This document shows, piece after piece, positions 22,985 through 34,779 of a stretch of 64,000 nt of DNA. How positions within the stretch are numbered: the first letter of the stretch is position 1; every line of letters begins with the position of its first letter. The position numbers were made by a program, and so were the translations under genes. A model generated the notes under the pieces. The model saw only the letters and a list, made by a program, of their open reading frames with translations, was not told where the DNA came from and did no database searches. The DNA comes from Saururus chinensis (Eukaryota; Streptophyta; Magnoliopsida; Piperales; Saururaceae): NCBI GenBank assembly GCA_035235625.1, contig CP141145.1:7130001-7194000 (forward strand). Reading direction: 5' to 3'.

Positions 22985-23565
22985 GTGTAGATTGTTGGAC
23001 AGAACCACATTGGCACTAGTGATGATCACAGGACTAGAGACCTGAGTGTTGACGACGTGTTAACCACCATTGAAGGGTTGACACACGTCATACGGACTTT
23101 AACGGGAGTACTTCAGACTACCGTGGTGACGGAGAAAGGCCTAGAGGAGGGCCGCTTAGATGAAGGATAACCTAAGCATGCTAGGCTGGAGGACCCTCAG
23201 ACATGACATAAGAAGCCCTGTGCAAGTGACCTACGAGTAGAGGAATATATTGAGATGGTTTCTACGGTGATTGATGGGCATGAGTTGCATGTTGATTTGA
23301 TTATATTGCCAATGATTGATTTTGATGTGTTTTTTGGCATGGATATGATGTCTAAGTATCATGTGCATGTGGATTGTTGAGGGAGAAAGGTGGTCTTCGA
23401 TTTGCCAGGAGCTAAGCTTTTTATCTTTCAAGGGGTTAAGTGTCCTAGCGGCAAGTTCTTGGTATCTTCATCAAAAGCCAAGAAGTGGATCGATAAGAGA
23501 TGCAAGGCTTTCCTTGCAAGTGCCTTGGGAATGAACACAGAGTTACCTGCTTTGGATTCCGTTCG
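22985..23565 (+). pseudogene. gag start and protease scraps of the Tekay-like element
   Basis: From about 22,999 a frame with VDDVLTTIEGLTHVIRTL-type wording resembles a gag N-terminus and stops near 23,170. From about 23,243 a protease C-terminal half follows: VIDGHELHVDLIILPMIDFD and VFFGMDMMSKYHVHVDC, a TGA, then VVFDLPGAKLFIFQG. Most of gag and the catalytic half of protease are missing. The relic ends abruptly at about 23,565 where the minus-strand element begins. Confidence 0.65.
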
Positions 23566-24425
23566 AGAGCCTATAATAGCCAGTGAGGCCCAGAAAACCT
23601 TGGAGCACCCGAACACACGTGGGCGGCGGCCAAGAAAGCATGGCGGCCACCTTTGACGGTCAGTGGCGATACCCTCCCGAGAGATGATATGGCCCAAGTA
23701 ATCAACCTGAGGGTTGCCAAAGGAGCACTTCGAATGCTTAAGAAATAACAAATTAGCTCGTATAATATAAAATACTGACCTGAGGTGCTCCAGGTGCTCT
23801 GTCGATGACTGGCTGTAAACCAAGATGTCGTTAAAGAAGACCAAGATGTGGCAGCAGAGGAACGGCCAAAAGAGGTCGTTCATGAGGCTCTGGAAGGTGG
23901 AGGGGGCATTGGTCAGCCCGAACGGCATGACGAGGAACTTGAAATGGCCGTCATGAGTCCGGAAGGCAGTCTTGTGCACGTTGGATGGCTGCACCCGAAT
24001 CTGATGGTAACCCGATCGAAGGTCGAGTTTACTAAAGACCTGTGCACCAGCCAGCTCATCTAGAAGCTCCTCGATTACTGGTATGGGATACTTGTCCATG
24101 ACGGTGATGACATTCAATGCATGGTAGTCCACACAGAACCGCCAAGTACAATCTTTTTTGCGAACTAGCGGCACCAAAGAAGAGTAGGAACTCATGCTAG
24201 GGTGGATGATACCAGACTGGAGCATGTTAGCCATGAGATGCTCGATCTCGGACTTCTAGATGTGAGGATAGCGGTAAGGGTGGACATTGGCTGGTGACAC
24301 CGCAGAATGATGAGGATATGGTGGTCATGAGGCCACACTGGAGGAAGTCCCTGTCGTTCAACAAACACATCTCGATGCTCTGCTAATAACTTAAGGAGAT
24401 TCGGGGGCTGCTCATCCTGAGGCAC
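23566..24425 (-). pseudogene. Reverse transcriptase of a Reina-like gypsy element, defective
   Basis: Read on the minus strand: FCVDYHALNVITVMDKYPIP, then SKLDLRSGYHQIRVQ, VMPFGLTNAPSTFQSLMNDL, and [13 protein letters not shown] one-base shift near 23,656 moves the frame to [20 protein letters not shown], and the sequence stops at about 23,570. The active-site box reads FFNDI, with the first aspartate replaced by asparagine (codon 23,832-23,830), so it would be inactive. RNase H, integrase and 3' LTR are absent. Confidence 0.85.
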
Positions 24426-24470
24426 CTCGACTGTTGCCCACTACTGCAAGAGGAACACTTGGGGGGCGAA

Positions 24471-25085
24471 TCAGAAGAAAGAGCTGGCCGATTGGGCTGA
24501 GCGGAGGGTGCCCGGCCGGGACCCTTCAATTCGAACCTGCTGCCCCTGAACTTCAAAATCCATAACTATGTCCCTGAAGTTCCAAATGATGTCACCTAGC
24601 TTCTGAAGCCACTGAACCCCTAGCACCACATCCACCCCTTTTGTGGGTAGTAGGAAGAGGTCGGTGTTGAAAGTGTGGCCCTGAATGGTGAGGACGGCCT
24701 GAGCACACACGCCCGAGCTCCTGAGATGCTTCCCATCTCCGATCAGCACATCGAAGGGCTTTGAATCCGACATGAAGCAGCCAAGACGCTCAGCCACCTT
24801 GTCATTAATGAAGTTGTGGGTAGACCCGCTGTCAACCAAGATGGCCACTTGTTGCCACTTGAGGTGGCCTTGAACCCTCATGGTGCGAGGCATGAATGCT
24901 CCTGAGAAGGCATGGACAGAAATCTTGGGCTGCACGTCATCATTGTGGGATGTGTCCACCCTGTCCTCTACGTTGTCCTCCTCCATCTCCTCCACGAGGA
25001 GGCCGCCCTTGACGGAATAGTGTTGTCCTGGAACAAACTTCTTGTTGCAGTGGAAACATAGCCCCTTAGAACTGCGCTCCTCCAT
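24471..25085 (-). pseudogene. gag C-terminus and protease of the Reina-like element
   Basis: A nucleocapsid knuckle begins CFHCNKKFVPGQHYS, in which the last zinc-binding cysteine is replaced by tyrosine (codon 25,019-25,017). An acidic linker follows, then an aspartic protease with intact VDSGSTHNFI (catalytic D-S-G) and later VVLGVQWLQKLG. The frame is open for 204 codons, much better kept than its neighbours. Confidence 0.82.
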
Positions 25086-25617
25086 CTATTCCGGTATTAG
25101 ACTCCAGACAATCTAGCCGGCCTGAGCGGGCTGCTGGCCGAGACAGCAAGGGGGCTAGCGCTCACAGCAGACCGGGGAAAAGGCCCCAGACGCCCTCCTC
25201 GCCGCTGCCTAACCAGCTTCTGCTCCTCAATTCGTGCATGTGCACGACGTCCCGCATGCTGGAGCATGGAAAGTGGCGAATCTCCTAAAAAATCTCGAGT
25301 TTGAGACCCTGCTTGAACATGTCCATCAAGGCTACACCGGCCAATGAAGAAGGCGGTTGGCAACCTTCATGAACTCTACGTAGTAGGCTCGGACAGTGGT
25401 GGTTTGGTGCAGCATGGAGAGCATCTCATTGAAGTCCTGCAACTCGTTTGGGCCAAACTGGATGCACTATTCATTTGAGAAGGCGGCCTAGGTGGGGTAG
25501 CGGACCTCCTTCTCGAAGCTCTAAAACCAGACAGTAGCGTCACCGTCTAGATGGAATGCAGAGATGTGCGGTCCTTCTGCCTCAGAGTGTGATAAGCGAA
25601 AAACTTTTCAGCCTTGT
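25086..25617 (-). pseudogene. gag capsid part of the Reina-like element, many stops
   Basis: On the minus strand a gag-like order is readable through stops and frame changes: AEKFFAYHTLRQ, FGPNELQDFNEMLSML, QTTTVRAYY. This is the usual gypsy capsid pattern. It is cut at 25,617 by the start of an LTR-like sequence. The missing gag start is probably the piece at 29,881-29,998. Confidence 0.7.
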
Positions 25618-26286
25618 TGTAACGACCACGAATTTTTGGTATGATTTCTTGCCTCTAATAAAACTATTTTATGAGTATTTAATTATTTTAAATTATTTAG
25701 AGGTAGATATTTCAAGAATTTTTATATGGGTATGATAGAGCTCTGTGAGACGAGTGTAACGAACATAAGAATACGCGAAACGGAGGTTGAGAACAAAAGT
25801 TATGACCGCAGGAAATGTGTAATATGGGTGGGACCCACTTTGAAAGTATGAGGTAACCTACCCATGTGGGGTCTATTTCGAAGGGCTCGTCAATACGAGT
25901 CCATCGTTACTAAGAACGCATGATTCCAACTTCGGGATAAAAAGATATGATGTTTTTATTTTTATGTTTTAAAAACAAAATTATATATTTATATATAAAA
26001 GACCACGTGGCAGCGTCAGAAACTGACATGTGTCAGAATATGACATGTCAGACCTCTTCTCTTATAAATAGGCGTCGGCTTCTTGTTTTAAATCATTCAA
26101 AAACTTCTTTTTTAGTTTCTCACTCGTTTTAAGTCCGTTTTCTTCCATTCAAAAAGCGTTCTTAGCTAATTCGATGGTGTTCTACGTAATGGAAGTATCC
26201 ATTCCATGAATTAGCAACCATATATAGGGGAAACACCCCAGGGCAAGGGGAGATTATGTCTGTCGCCTATGGGCATGTTGTGAGAA
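25618..26286 (+). mobile_element. LTR fragment (outer LTR, 5' part)
   Basis: Starts TGTAACGACCACG at 25,618 inside the minus-strand gag and has a TATA box (ttataaata, 26,062-26,070). It shares the block cctacccatgtggggtc with the solo LTR that interrupts it (25,850s and 26,530s). It breaks at 26,286/26,287 where a solo LTR with target duplication is inserted and resumes at 28,060. Confidence 0.7.
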
Positions 26287-26291
26287 AAGTG

Positions 26292-28054
26292 TGTAACGTC
26301 CCTGAAATTCCAGTACATTTGCTAATAAGTATGTTTTCTAATAAGTTAATTTTGGAGTTTGTGGCATTCTTTTAATTAGTTATAATTTGTTACATATTTA
26401 ATCTTCATGAGATTATGGTAGCGTGCAAATAAGCGAGTGTAACAGCTTTCGAAGCGCTTGATTCGGATATCGGGGCCGAAAGTTACGGTCTCGGGAAAGG
26501 TGCCACATGGGTAGGACCTACCTTAGAAGTACGGGATAACCTACCCATGTGGGGTCTCGTTTGGTAGGGCTCGTCGATACGAGCCCAACGGTATCAAGAA
26601 TGCGTGAATCAGAGTCCGAGTTATAAAGATATACGTGTTTAAAGTTTTCATTTTTTAAATAAAAAAATATTATTAAAAATGAGGTTGACGCAAGCTGACG
26701 CATGCGGGCTGGTGTCAGCCGCATCAGCCGGCACTGCGGTGGCGGCGCTGCATGGACCCGGGCCGACAGGACCGCGGGCCTAGCACGCGACGTGCAGCGG
26801 ACCCACTTGGCGGGTCCGCGTCATTCAGGGCTGGGCCCCCGACGACGAGCGCCGCAATCGCGATGCGCATTGCTGCGCTTCATAGCACCGAGCGGTGCGA
26901 CGGGGCCTGGGTGGCGTTGTAAAAGTGTGCGCGATGCGAGTCACGCACGTGTCACATCCGTGTGAAATGCACGCAATGTGGCGCGCGCAGGCCCCTCGTG
27001 CGCGCGCACCTATAAATAGTGGTCCTGGGTTTTCTTTTAGAGCTGTTTCCAGTTTTTCCACTTCTGAACCTGTTTTCCTCCATTCTCGACTGTTTTAAGT
27101 CCGAATCGAGTGATTCAGAAGGCATTTCCTACTGAATTCAATGTTTTGGATGCTGTGGTGGGGTTGGTTTCTTTATTCGAGGCTTCTACTGTTACGAAAT
27201 TGCAACCAAGGGTTATGGTAGGGGACTTTAAACTCTAAACGTGTGCTTAGTATAACTTCTTTATGCATGATTTAACATGATTAAGCTTATGTGACTGATT
27301 TATGGAAGATATGCTATGTAAGGAACTTTTTTAGCATGGATGTTGCTATGTTTTGAACGATGTGATGATTAATTCATGGGCTTAAGAACCCAGAATAATC
27401 ATAGAGTGATGATGCCCGCCGAGAAAAATAAATCGTCAAGTGGCACGCACAAGGTAGAGCATCGTGGGAAAGCTCTGTCCCTAAGTGGCCCTCGTTTGCC
27501 CCATGAGTGCCGAGGGTAGGCCATAGGGTGTCGCGGCTTGTGGATTTGTTGTGATTTGGAATTGGTTTGTTTTATGCATAATTTATCATGATAAAGGTTT
27601 CTAAAGAAAATGTTGTAGGGTTTTCAAAGAGATTTCTGCTTAGCATCTCTAGTAGATTTTAAATCAACCTGCTGAGTATTTTAAAATACTCACCCACCCC
27701 CAGATTCTGTAGGTAATGCAGCATGGGCGAAAGTGAAGGAAGTATAGTGTCCCAAATATTTTATCTACTCTCTAATTTTGAAAAATATGTAATATTTATA
27801 TGACTGCAGTTTAAGGGCATGATGCACCCGAAGGCTTGTAAAACTTCAACTCTACGAACCTAAGTCCATGGCTTGTGTGAAAGATTTTATGAAGCACATG
27901 AATAATATTTTATTGTGCTACGACTCCGTGGTATGCATCTTATTAATATAAAGCATATGTGATTGTGATCCGCATTGACGGCCGTCGTGTTCGGACGCAC
28001 GTGTTGGAAGAGCGTGTCGAACATTATGACAAAAAAAAAAGAGCGACCGTCACA
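26292..28054 (+). mobile_element. Solo LTR with perfect 5-bp target duplication
   Basis: Termini TGTAACGTCC (26,292) and CGACCGTCACA (28,054). The duplication aagtg is perfect at 26,287-26,291 and 28,055-28,059. It contains a GC-rich U3 (26,690-27,005), a TATA box (ctataaatag, 27,010-27,019) and the perfect palindrome gagtattttaaaatactc (27,674-27,691). There is no coding sequence. It is related to the LTR into which it is inserted. Confidence 0.9.
27010..27019 (+). promoter_or_regulatory. TATA box of the solo LTR
   Basis: ctataaatag directly after the GC-rich block and before a gttttc/ttcc-rich leader that is similar in the outer LTR. Confidence 0.65.
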
Positions 28055-28059
28055 AAGTG

Positions 28060-29880
28060 TCCCGGGCTAAGGGGAGGTTCTGTCTGTAGCCTACGGGCAT
28101 GGAAAGAGAAAAGGTTCCGAGTCAAGGAGAGGTTTTGTCCGTAGCCTACGTGCACGGAAAAAGAGTTTCTGGAGTTGTTTTGAGTCTGTTTTCTTCCATT
28201 TAAGAGGCGTTCTTACCTAAATTGAGCTGTTGGACGCCGTGGAGGGGTTATTTTTCTGGTTAGAGACATCTAGAACCCCAGAAGTGGACATCCAATTTCG
28301 TGGTGTCTGGTTTATCGACTTCGAACTCGCACGGAGAGCGAGGAAGGGCTTTTATCCATTCTTAACGCATGATTATAAACTTTGGTTGTGTTTTAAACGT
28401 ATTATTTGTATGACTCTTGCATGCTATGTGTTAGAGATTACTTTTAAGTTATGATTTATGATTTCTGCATATATATATATATATATTTGATCTATCGAAT
28501 GGTTAATCGTTGAGATAGAATATGATTTATATATCGTATGCTATTATGTATATTAGATTAGTCGAATGATTTGTTGCTGGAAGCAGATATGTTTTATATA
28601 CTGCACGTTTTACGATTGCCTCATATATGATAGTTTAATCGAATGATTGTCCGTGGATTTTGATATAAATTATACACGTTGGAGCATGTGAGATAGAGAC
28701 AAACTAGCTTCTCCATTGTTTTCATTGCAAACGAATATGGTATGTTTGAAAGACGGTTTTAGATTACTCGTCTTTGTTGAAAGGATGATTCTCAAGATTA
28801 TTTTTGAAAAGACGTATAAGCATGGTGATTGAGTCACTGAAGCGGGACAAAGAAGGGGTAACTGTCTCATTGGAATGAGTGACCAACCTTGCCTTTGTAG
28901 TCGTTGATAGTGACGCTCTCATGGCTTGTAGAGGCAGAGCTAGGGTTTTCAAAATGATAAACATTGAGATAGAATGTTTTAAAAGAAAATAACCCTTTTT
29001 GGAGTCTGGGAACTTTAGGATATTTTGATTGAGTTTGGGACTCAAGAGTGTTTTGGTTATCCGGAGCTATCGTTAGGCACCCCAATAGAGATCTATTGAC
29101 TAGATGAGGGCACAATATTAATCTAGTTCGAAATCAGATGCATGATACCTATTTTAGCCTGGTGAGCCCTTAACAAAGGGCAAGGCCCCTGATTAGCCCC
29201 TAACGAATGACACATATCAAGGCTACGCTCGCTAGGGTAGAGAGTATCATGGGAAGCCTCTCTACTCTCTAGATCCTAGCGCCCCATGAGAACGGGTGAC
29301 TCTTCTATCCACAAGCACGAAATGTTTTAAGATGGTTTGTGGAGGAGTAAGAGGTCACTACTTTGTACCTGCAATAAATTCTTATTAATATATATATATG
29401 TCTAGGACATTTGTAGCAAGCCGTGAGAGCTTGCAAACCTTAGTAGAATCTTCGATATGTAGGAAGAAGCTCTAGGGGTGGTTTTGGGTGAGAGGCACAC
29501 CCTGTTTTCATGAAAAATATTATATACGATATGTGCTATGAAACTGCCATGTGTTTATTCATGCCTGATAGTATAAACTCCCCTACTGAGTAATTTAAAA
29601 TACTCACCACCCCCTAGACTTTGCAGGACTCGACGAAGCTTAGTGTGCGGCTAGAAGGGCCTACTCCGAGTTTTATTGATGTGATTTCAAAGATTTCAAC
29701 TGCACCAAAACGAGTAAGAACTCTCCTTATTTTTTTCTCTTGTGTGTTTGTACGCGGACAATGGTTCCTGGGGAAATTATTATTATATTATCGCATAAGG
29801 CGAGTGGTTCCAGTTGCAGGCCTGGGTGAACTCCGATATTTTTGTGAAAAGAAATTTTATATTCTTTAAAAAATCTTGGG
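28060..29880 (+). mobile_element. LTR fragment(s), continuation of the outer LTR
   Basis: Opens with two copies of a caagg(g)gaggtt-tgt(c)tgtagcctac unit that also occurs just before the break at 26,235-26,275. The leader-like block ttttcttccatt(t/c)aaga-gcgttctt at 28,180 repeats that at 26,140, so either the LTR has an internal duplication or two LTRs are fused. The palindromic motif recurs at 29,588-29,605. The right limit against the gag start near 29,880 is approximate; no clean target duplication with 25,617 was found. Confidence 0.55.
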
Positions 29881-29998
29881 GCATCAAGGTGGGAGAGTCG
29901 ATGGTCTCTGGGACAGTTCTGGGGCTATCCACTGAGGCTTCAGCCTCCTTCGTTGGTTGAACTTCCGGGACGACAGCGACCTGTTTGCCTCGTGCCAT
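29881..29998 (-). pseudogene. gag N-terminus of a Reina-like element
   Basis: On the minus strand an ATG at 29,998 starts MARGKQVAVVPEVQPTKEAE and continues about 40 residues to the junction near 29,880. It lies just downstream of a minus-strand PBS and LTR. It has the right strand and content to be the missing start of the gag that is cut at 25,617, but roughly 70-100 residues between them are absent, so identity with that element is an inference. Confidence 0.55.
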
Positions 29999-30015
29999 GG
30001 CTGGGGATCGAGAAA

Positions 30016-30028
30016 GTTTTGATACCAA
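30016..30028 (-). other. Primer-binding site on the minus strand
   Basis: The minus strand reads ttggtatcaaaac, the usual gypsy PBS form, three bases after the LTR end. Confidence 0.75.
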
Positions 30029-30031
30029 TTT

Positions 30032-30404
30032 TGCACCCAATGCGGGCACAAGCGGTACCTTGGAGTTCATGAAGCTACCTTGTAGGGAAAGGGAAGGGAG
30101 AAGGAAGAAAGGGTAGAGAAAGCTGAATATTCAATTGCATAACTAAAACAAAAGAGAAGGGTCAACCCATATAGGGAGACAACCACTCCCCTAGGGAGTC
30201 GTGCCAAGCACAACCCACTCTCCTAGGGAAGTGCGCTAGCTAGTAGGCCAGGTTATCTCGGGGCCACTAGCTGGTCCAATGACAATTCATCATCCAATTA
30301 CATAATAAAATACTAAGCTAATACATAAGAAAATAGCCCAATGCCCTAGAATAACAAGGAAATAAAGGAAATAAAATAGCTTGATAATTGTGCACAACAT
30401 TAAC
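30032..30404 (-). repeat. 5' LTR of the Reina-like element
   Basis: On the minus strand it runs from about tgttaatgttgtgcac (30,404) to attgggtgca (30,032), about 370 bp, followed by PBS and gag start. Short LTRs of this size are typical of the Reina lineage. The 3' partner is not in the window. Confidence 0.6.
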
Positions 30405-30596
30405 ATTTAGAAGAAAAGTTTAGTGTGCATTGGGCTGCACTCACATTGGCGTATTCTTGATGCATTTTGTGCTGTAGAATCAAGATGAGATGACACACTT
30501 GTATATAAACGAGACTCATATTTAAAAGTAGTAGGCCACTTATATATATTTAAAAAATAGGTATCTAAAAGTAGTAGGCCTTCAATATAGTGTTTA

Positions 30597-30840
30597 TTAA
30601 GTAAAAAAAGCAAAAGAAGTATTATGCCAAAATCCGTTTGGCGCGCTTTATTAGAAGAATGCTTATGCAAATCCATTGGGTTTGAGTTCCACCACAAGCA
30701 ACTTATTCCTAAAAACGCAAAGCCTATATGTATCGATATGTATCAGTTGTAGGCCATATCGATATGATATGCCTAATAGGCCCATTGTGTATTGATAAAA
30801 ATGGTAGATAGCATCCCACCCTCCGTTTTGTGTCGGCAGC
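30597..30840 (+). repeat. tRNA-like dispersed repeat (SINE-like), uninterrupted copy 2
   Basis: Contains aaaatccgtttggcgcgct (weak A box), attgggtttgagttccacc (B-box-like), then tatatgtatcgatatgtatc and gtattgataaaaat. It is collinear with the three pieces at 15,035-17,262. The tail and target duplication are not clear, so SINE status is tentative. Confidence 0.5.
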
Positions 30841-32652
30841 GACCAATACAAGTATGAGAGTTTAATATCCGTCTAATTGACCTAGTAGATTACTAGATTA
30901 CTCTTTAAACTAATACTTTTAACAAGAATTAAGATTTCTAGCTTATTTGTGCAAAAAAATTTTATTAAGCAAAAATGATTAAAACCTAATATTCACTCAA
31001 TCACACTATCGAAATATCAATCAATCCACACAAGAACACAACAATTTAAATGAAAAACCCCAACTAGGGTAAAAAACTACGACAGTTTCGAAAGAACCAA
31101 ATCAATGCAAAAGACTTTACATAGGCACAAGCAAACTACCAACCCTGTTTAGACTCTTATTACAAACTTCTCTTGTTTAGATCGTTGTTGTTGGCTTCAA
31201 GTCTTCTCCAAACACTTGAAACTTTCTCCTCCTTGCCTTGTCTCTATCTCCTTCTAGTAGAATCATTTCTCGTTGTCTTGACTTTGTCCTTGTGGAAATC
31301 TTCAATCGTCCATTGCAAACATGTTGCAACTCCTCTTTGAATACTCAGTGTATCAACTCCTTTAGATGTGGATTGTCTTATTTAATTCACCATTGATCTT
31401 CAATACAAAGCTCAAGTAAATTCTCCTATGTAAAATAATAAGCAAAGGTGTAAACCCTCTTTCTCCTTTCTCCTCTAGGTTTTCCTCTATCCAATTTTAT
31501 GATTTCATAACCCTTATATAGCTTATTAAGTTGGTGTAAGACTTGTACTTCAATAAGAAATGAAGTAGAAATTAGAAGGTCTTAATTTAGGTAAACTGTT
31601 CTAGAAATGATTAATCGTTTTAAACATCGATTGATCAACCACTATTTTTAATGTGCATGATTCATCAACCAATTGATCAATTGTGAGAGTGATCAATCAA
31701 TAACTCTTAGCTTCATTTTGCACAATGTTGAATCAACAAGTAGTAGATCGTTTTCTCCTTATTTTGCAGTAATCGATCATTCTGCCTATTTTTCTATATT
31801 TTTGTCATTTTTTCCCTAAATCCTTCTGAAACCTTTGTAATCACTTCTTAACATTTTCCAAGTGATTTATGTATGCCAATGTGATCTAAATAAACTTCAA
31901 AACTCCTCACATTCTTCAGTCTTCTACCATGATCAATAAGAACCCGTATGCTCTTATTTTTTAGTCAATTCTAAATTTGACTCGACCACAACAACCTCAA
32001 ATCAGATTCTTAGACTTATTACATACATATGGTTTCTTCACATGATTTTGGAAAAGAAATCATCCAATAAGCTAGACATATGACTCATATATTCTTACAA
32101 AGTATGTATCAACTAATGCTGACATGTATTAGTTTATATGACCTTATAAGAATAATACAATAAAACTTTGGATTTTTGCCCATATTACCAATAAAATTTT
32201 ATTATTATTCTTAAAATATCCTCTTTAATCCACTCTCATCTTAATAATCAGCGTTCTCGTCTCCTCTATTATATGGCTTCCATGAATAATTAATATCACA
32301 AATTCCTAGGTTAGAATCTTCCACTCGCTTCTAAGTAATCAATTCCCTTCATGTCCCTTTCATACGGCTTCTACTCAATCGATGAGTCATGTTTGCAGCC
32401 TTGTTTAGTTATCTCATGCTCATTTTATAATTTTAGCGTAAGAGTCCCCAATCACCTCATACTCTTTTGGGCTTAGTCTTTTTTTTTTTGCTTATTGTCT
32501 CTAGGATCCTTGCTTTAGAACAAATTCTCAACAAGTCTATAGAAGAGCCACAACTCTAAAAATACCAAACAACCCACATTGTTGAGTTGAGTAAATATTA
32601 TAATAAATATTTTCTAATAGCTTGAGCTCTTAGAAATTTTGGTTATTTAACA
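30841..32652. other. Unassigned LTR-like non-coding DNA
   Basis: No sustained frame. Wording such as cgattgatcaacc/gatcaattg (31,630-31,710) resembles the cgatcga-rich stretches found in LTRs at 20.4 and 52.6 kb. It ends in ggttatttaaca next to the PBS at 32,653, so the last part is probably an LTR. Confidence 0.4.
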
Positions 32653-32666
32653 TGGTATCATAACCA
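32653..32666 (+). other. Retrotransposon primer-binding site
   Basis: tggtatcataacca directly follows ttatttaaca, the common end of plant LTRs before an initiator-Met PBS; three bases differ from the consensus. No gag frame follows. Confidence 0.5.
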
Positions 32667-34779
32667 AGGACTTGGGTTAGAATCTTGTATGAAGCAGTTT
32701 TTCTCCCATTTGTGTTTTGGGGCACATTTTCCAAGATCCTAGTACTCCCTTTCTCTTCATTGGGTGCTTCCCTCTTTTCTTCCCAACCAACTACCGACTT
32801 ACTTCTTTAATTTTATGTATATCATATTAGCACCCATGATTCTCTCTTTTGCATAAAAAATACTTTCCTTGCATGCTTCAATTAGCTCATTTGCACAATA
32901 AACTCCTAAAACCTATTCAAACACAAATACACTCTAATTAAGAGAAAAGTAACATAAAATAAAGACTAAAGTAGTTAAAATAATGACAAATAAATGTTCG
33001 TATTTTATGCACATCAGAATGCAACTAGACAATTGAGATGGAGAAACATATAGTCCCGTGCGATCAACAATTGTAAAAGATTCAAGTCCAAATATCCCAA
33101 TAGATCTCATAGTTGTGTGGGTTGAACAATGAGATCTTGTATGGCTAGAAAAGTGAGGGATGAGGGAAATAAATAATTAGTATATAAAATATCTAACAAC
33201 TCAAATGACATGAGTTGAATGAACAAAAAGACCTTTATTCAATTGTGTTTTGATGTGAGGTTTAGTAAGTATCTTAGAATTCTTCCAACATGTAAACAAA
33301 GCATTTTTAAGAATCGATTCATTAATTAACCTTATGTCTCTTTAATGAAGTTATGGAATGCCATGGTAATAATCTCTATCTTGCATTGCTTTTTGAAGTC
33401 ATATTTAGGGATTTTTGATAAGATAAGCCATCGCTCCTGTCATACCACAAAAGTTCTCTTTATTATATTGTGTAGTGAAGAATGTATATGATTGACCTTC
33501 CTTCCTCTTGACCCATGTTGGCAAAATTCTAGAACATGATATCTCGTTACTTTATATGGCCCAATTTACTCATTCACATTTGGGTAACCATACCTACAAT
33601 ATGCTATTTGCCTATGGTAGGTATGAAAATCTTGTTGTGTTATCGGAGACAACATGATTGAAGACTCGAGTCGTGGGCTAATCCTTCCCACCATGCAAGA
33701 GCAAAAGTGAATCTCATGCTGTAGTAACACACTACCATTATGTTTTGAGTCACCGTTTGTGCTATATCACTAAATGTTTGCTCCTCAACTGATATAGTAG
33801 TTTCTACATGTGTACATTAATAGCTCGTATGAAGTGTTAAAACTAAGGAAACTAATATAGTAGTTTCTACCTTTTGTGCGTGCATGACTTACAGTTAGTA
33901 TTTAAAACTTCAGGCCCTTAGTTTCACGTAAATTTATTATTAGAAAAAAATATATTTTTTTCTTTCTACATAAGTCACTTTTAACAATCCTATATTTGAT
34001 ACTGCAAATTAGTAATAACTCATTTTTTTGTTTGGTTCAATAAGCATACCAATGTAGTTGTATGAGATTTTCTTAGAGATTATAATGAGACACAACTTGC
34101 AATTTCATATGTTGTCTATTTCGACTCATTCACATTATTTACTTACTTTTTTAGATATTAATAAAATTAGAAATACATCCTGTTGTGTCAGTAGTTGCAC
34201 CATAACTAGATGTACTAGAATCAAATATTATTTTCCCTAATGTCTAAAATTTTAATAAGATTCAAATGTTTAGTACTCTTAAGTGCATTGCTTTATGTTT
34301 TAAAAAATGCACGTATAAACCCATGGTCTTGTTACACCAAAAATCTATTTGATATTGTAAAACCCTCTCTTTATAAGAAATGTTTACTTTTTGGCCTTTT
34401 TATTTAGAAGAAATTAGTTGATACTACCACATTTCAGGATATAGAAAATTAAATAACATATTTTAACATTAAAAAATATTTATGTCTGCTCATTACACTT
34501 ATTACTACTCAAAAGTTGCTTTCATCTTTTGTCTTTGTAAAGAGAGGAAACGAACATGTGGACTGGAACGGCTAATTAAGTAATAGTAATTATTTATCTT
34601 ATTTTTTCTTTAGCTATTTTAGATAGATACTATATAATTTCTCATTTTTTTTCTTATCACACATCATAGTTATTTTGAACTTAATTTAACTTTTGAGACA
34701 TTATAATTCTTTTAATTCATTTTTATTAGACCTTATTAGTTATCTTTTATTTGTTATATAATTATTTATGGGCTAAGAT
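32667..34779. other. AT-rich DNA, nothing recognised
   Basis: Short frames only, no motif, no clear repeat boundary. Confidence 0.5.

Noticed and set aside
26702..27098. Arg/Ala-rich frames in the GC-rich part of the 26.3-28.05 kb LTR
   Set aside because: They lie within U3 of a TSD-proven solo LTR, overlap on both strands and have no recognisable domain.
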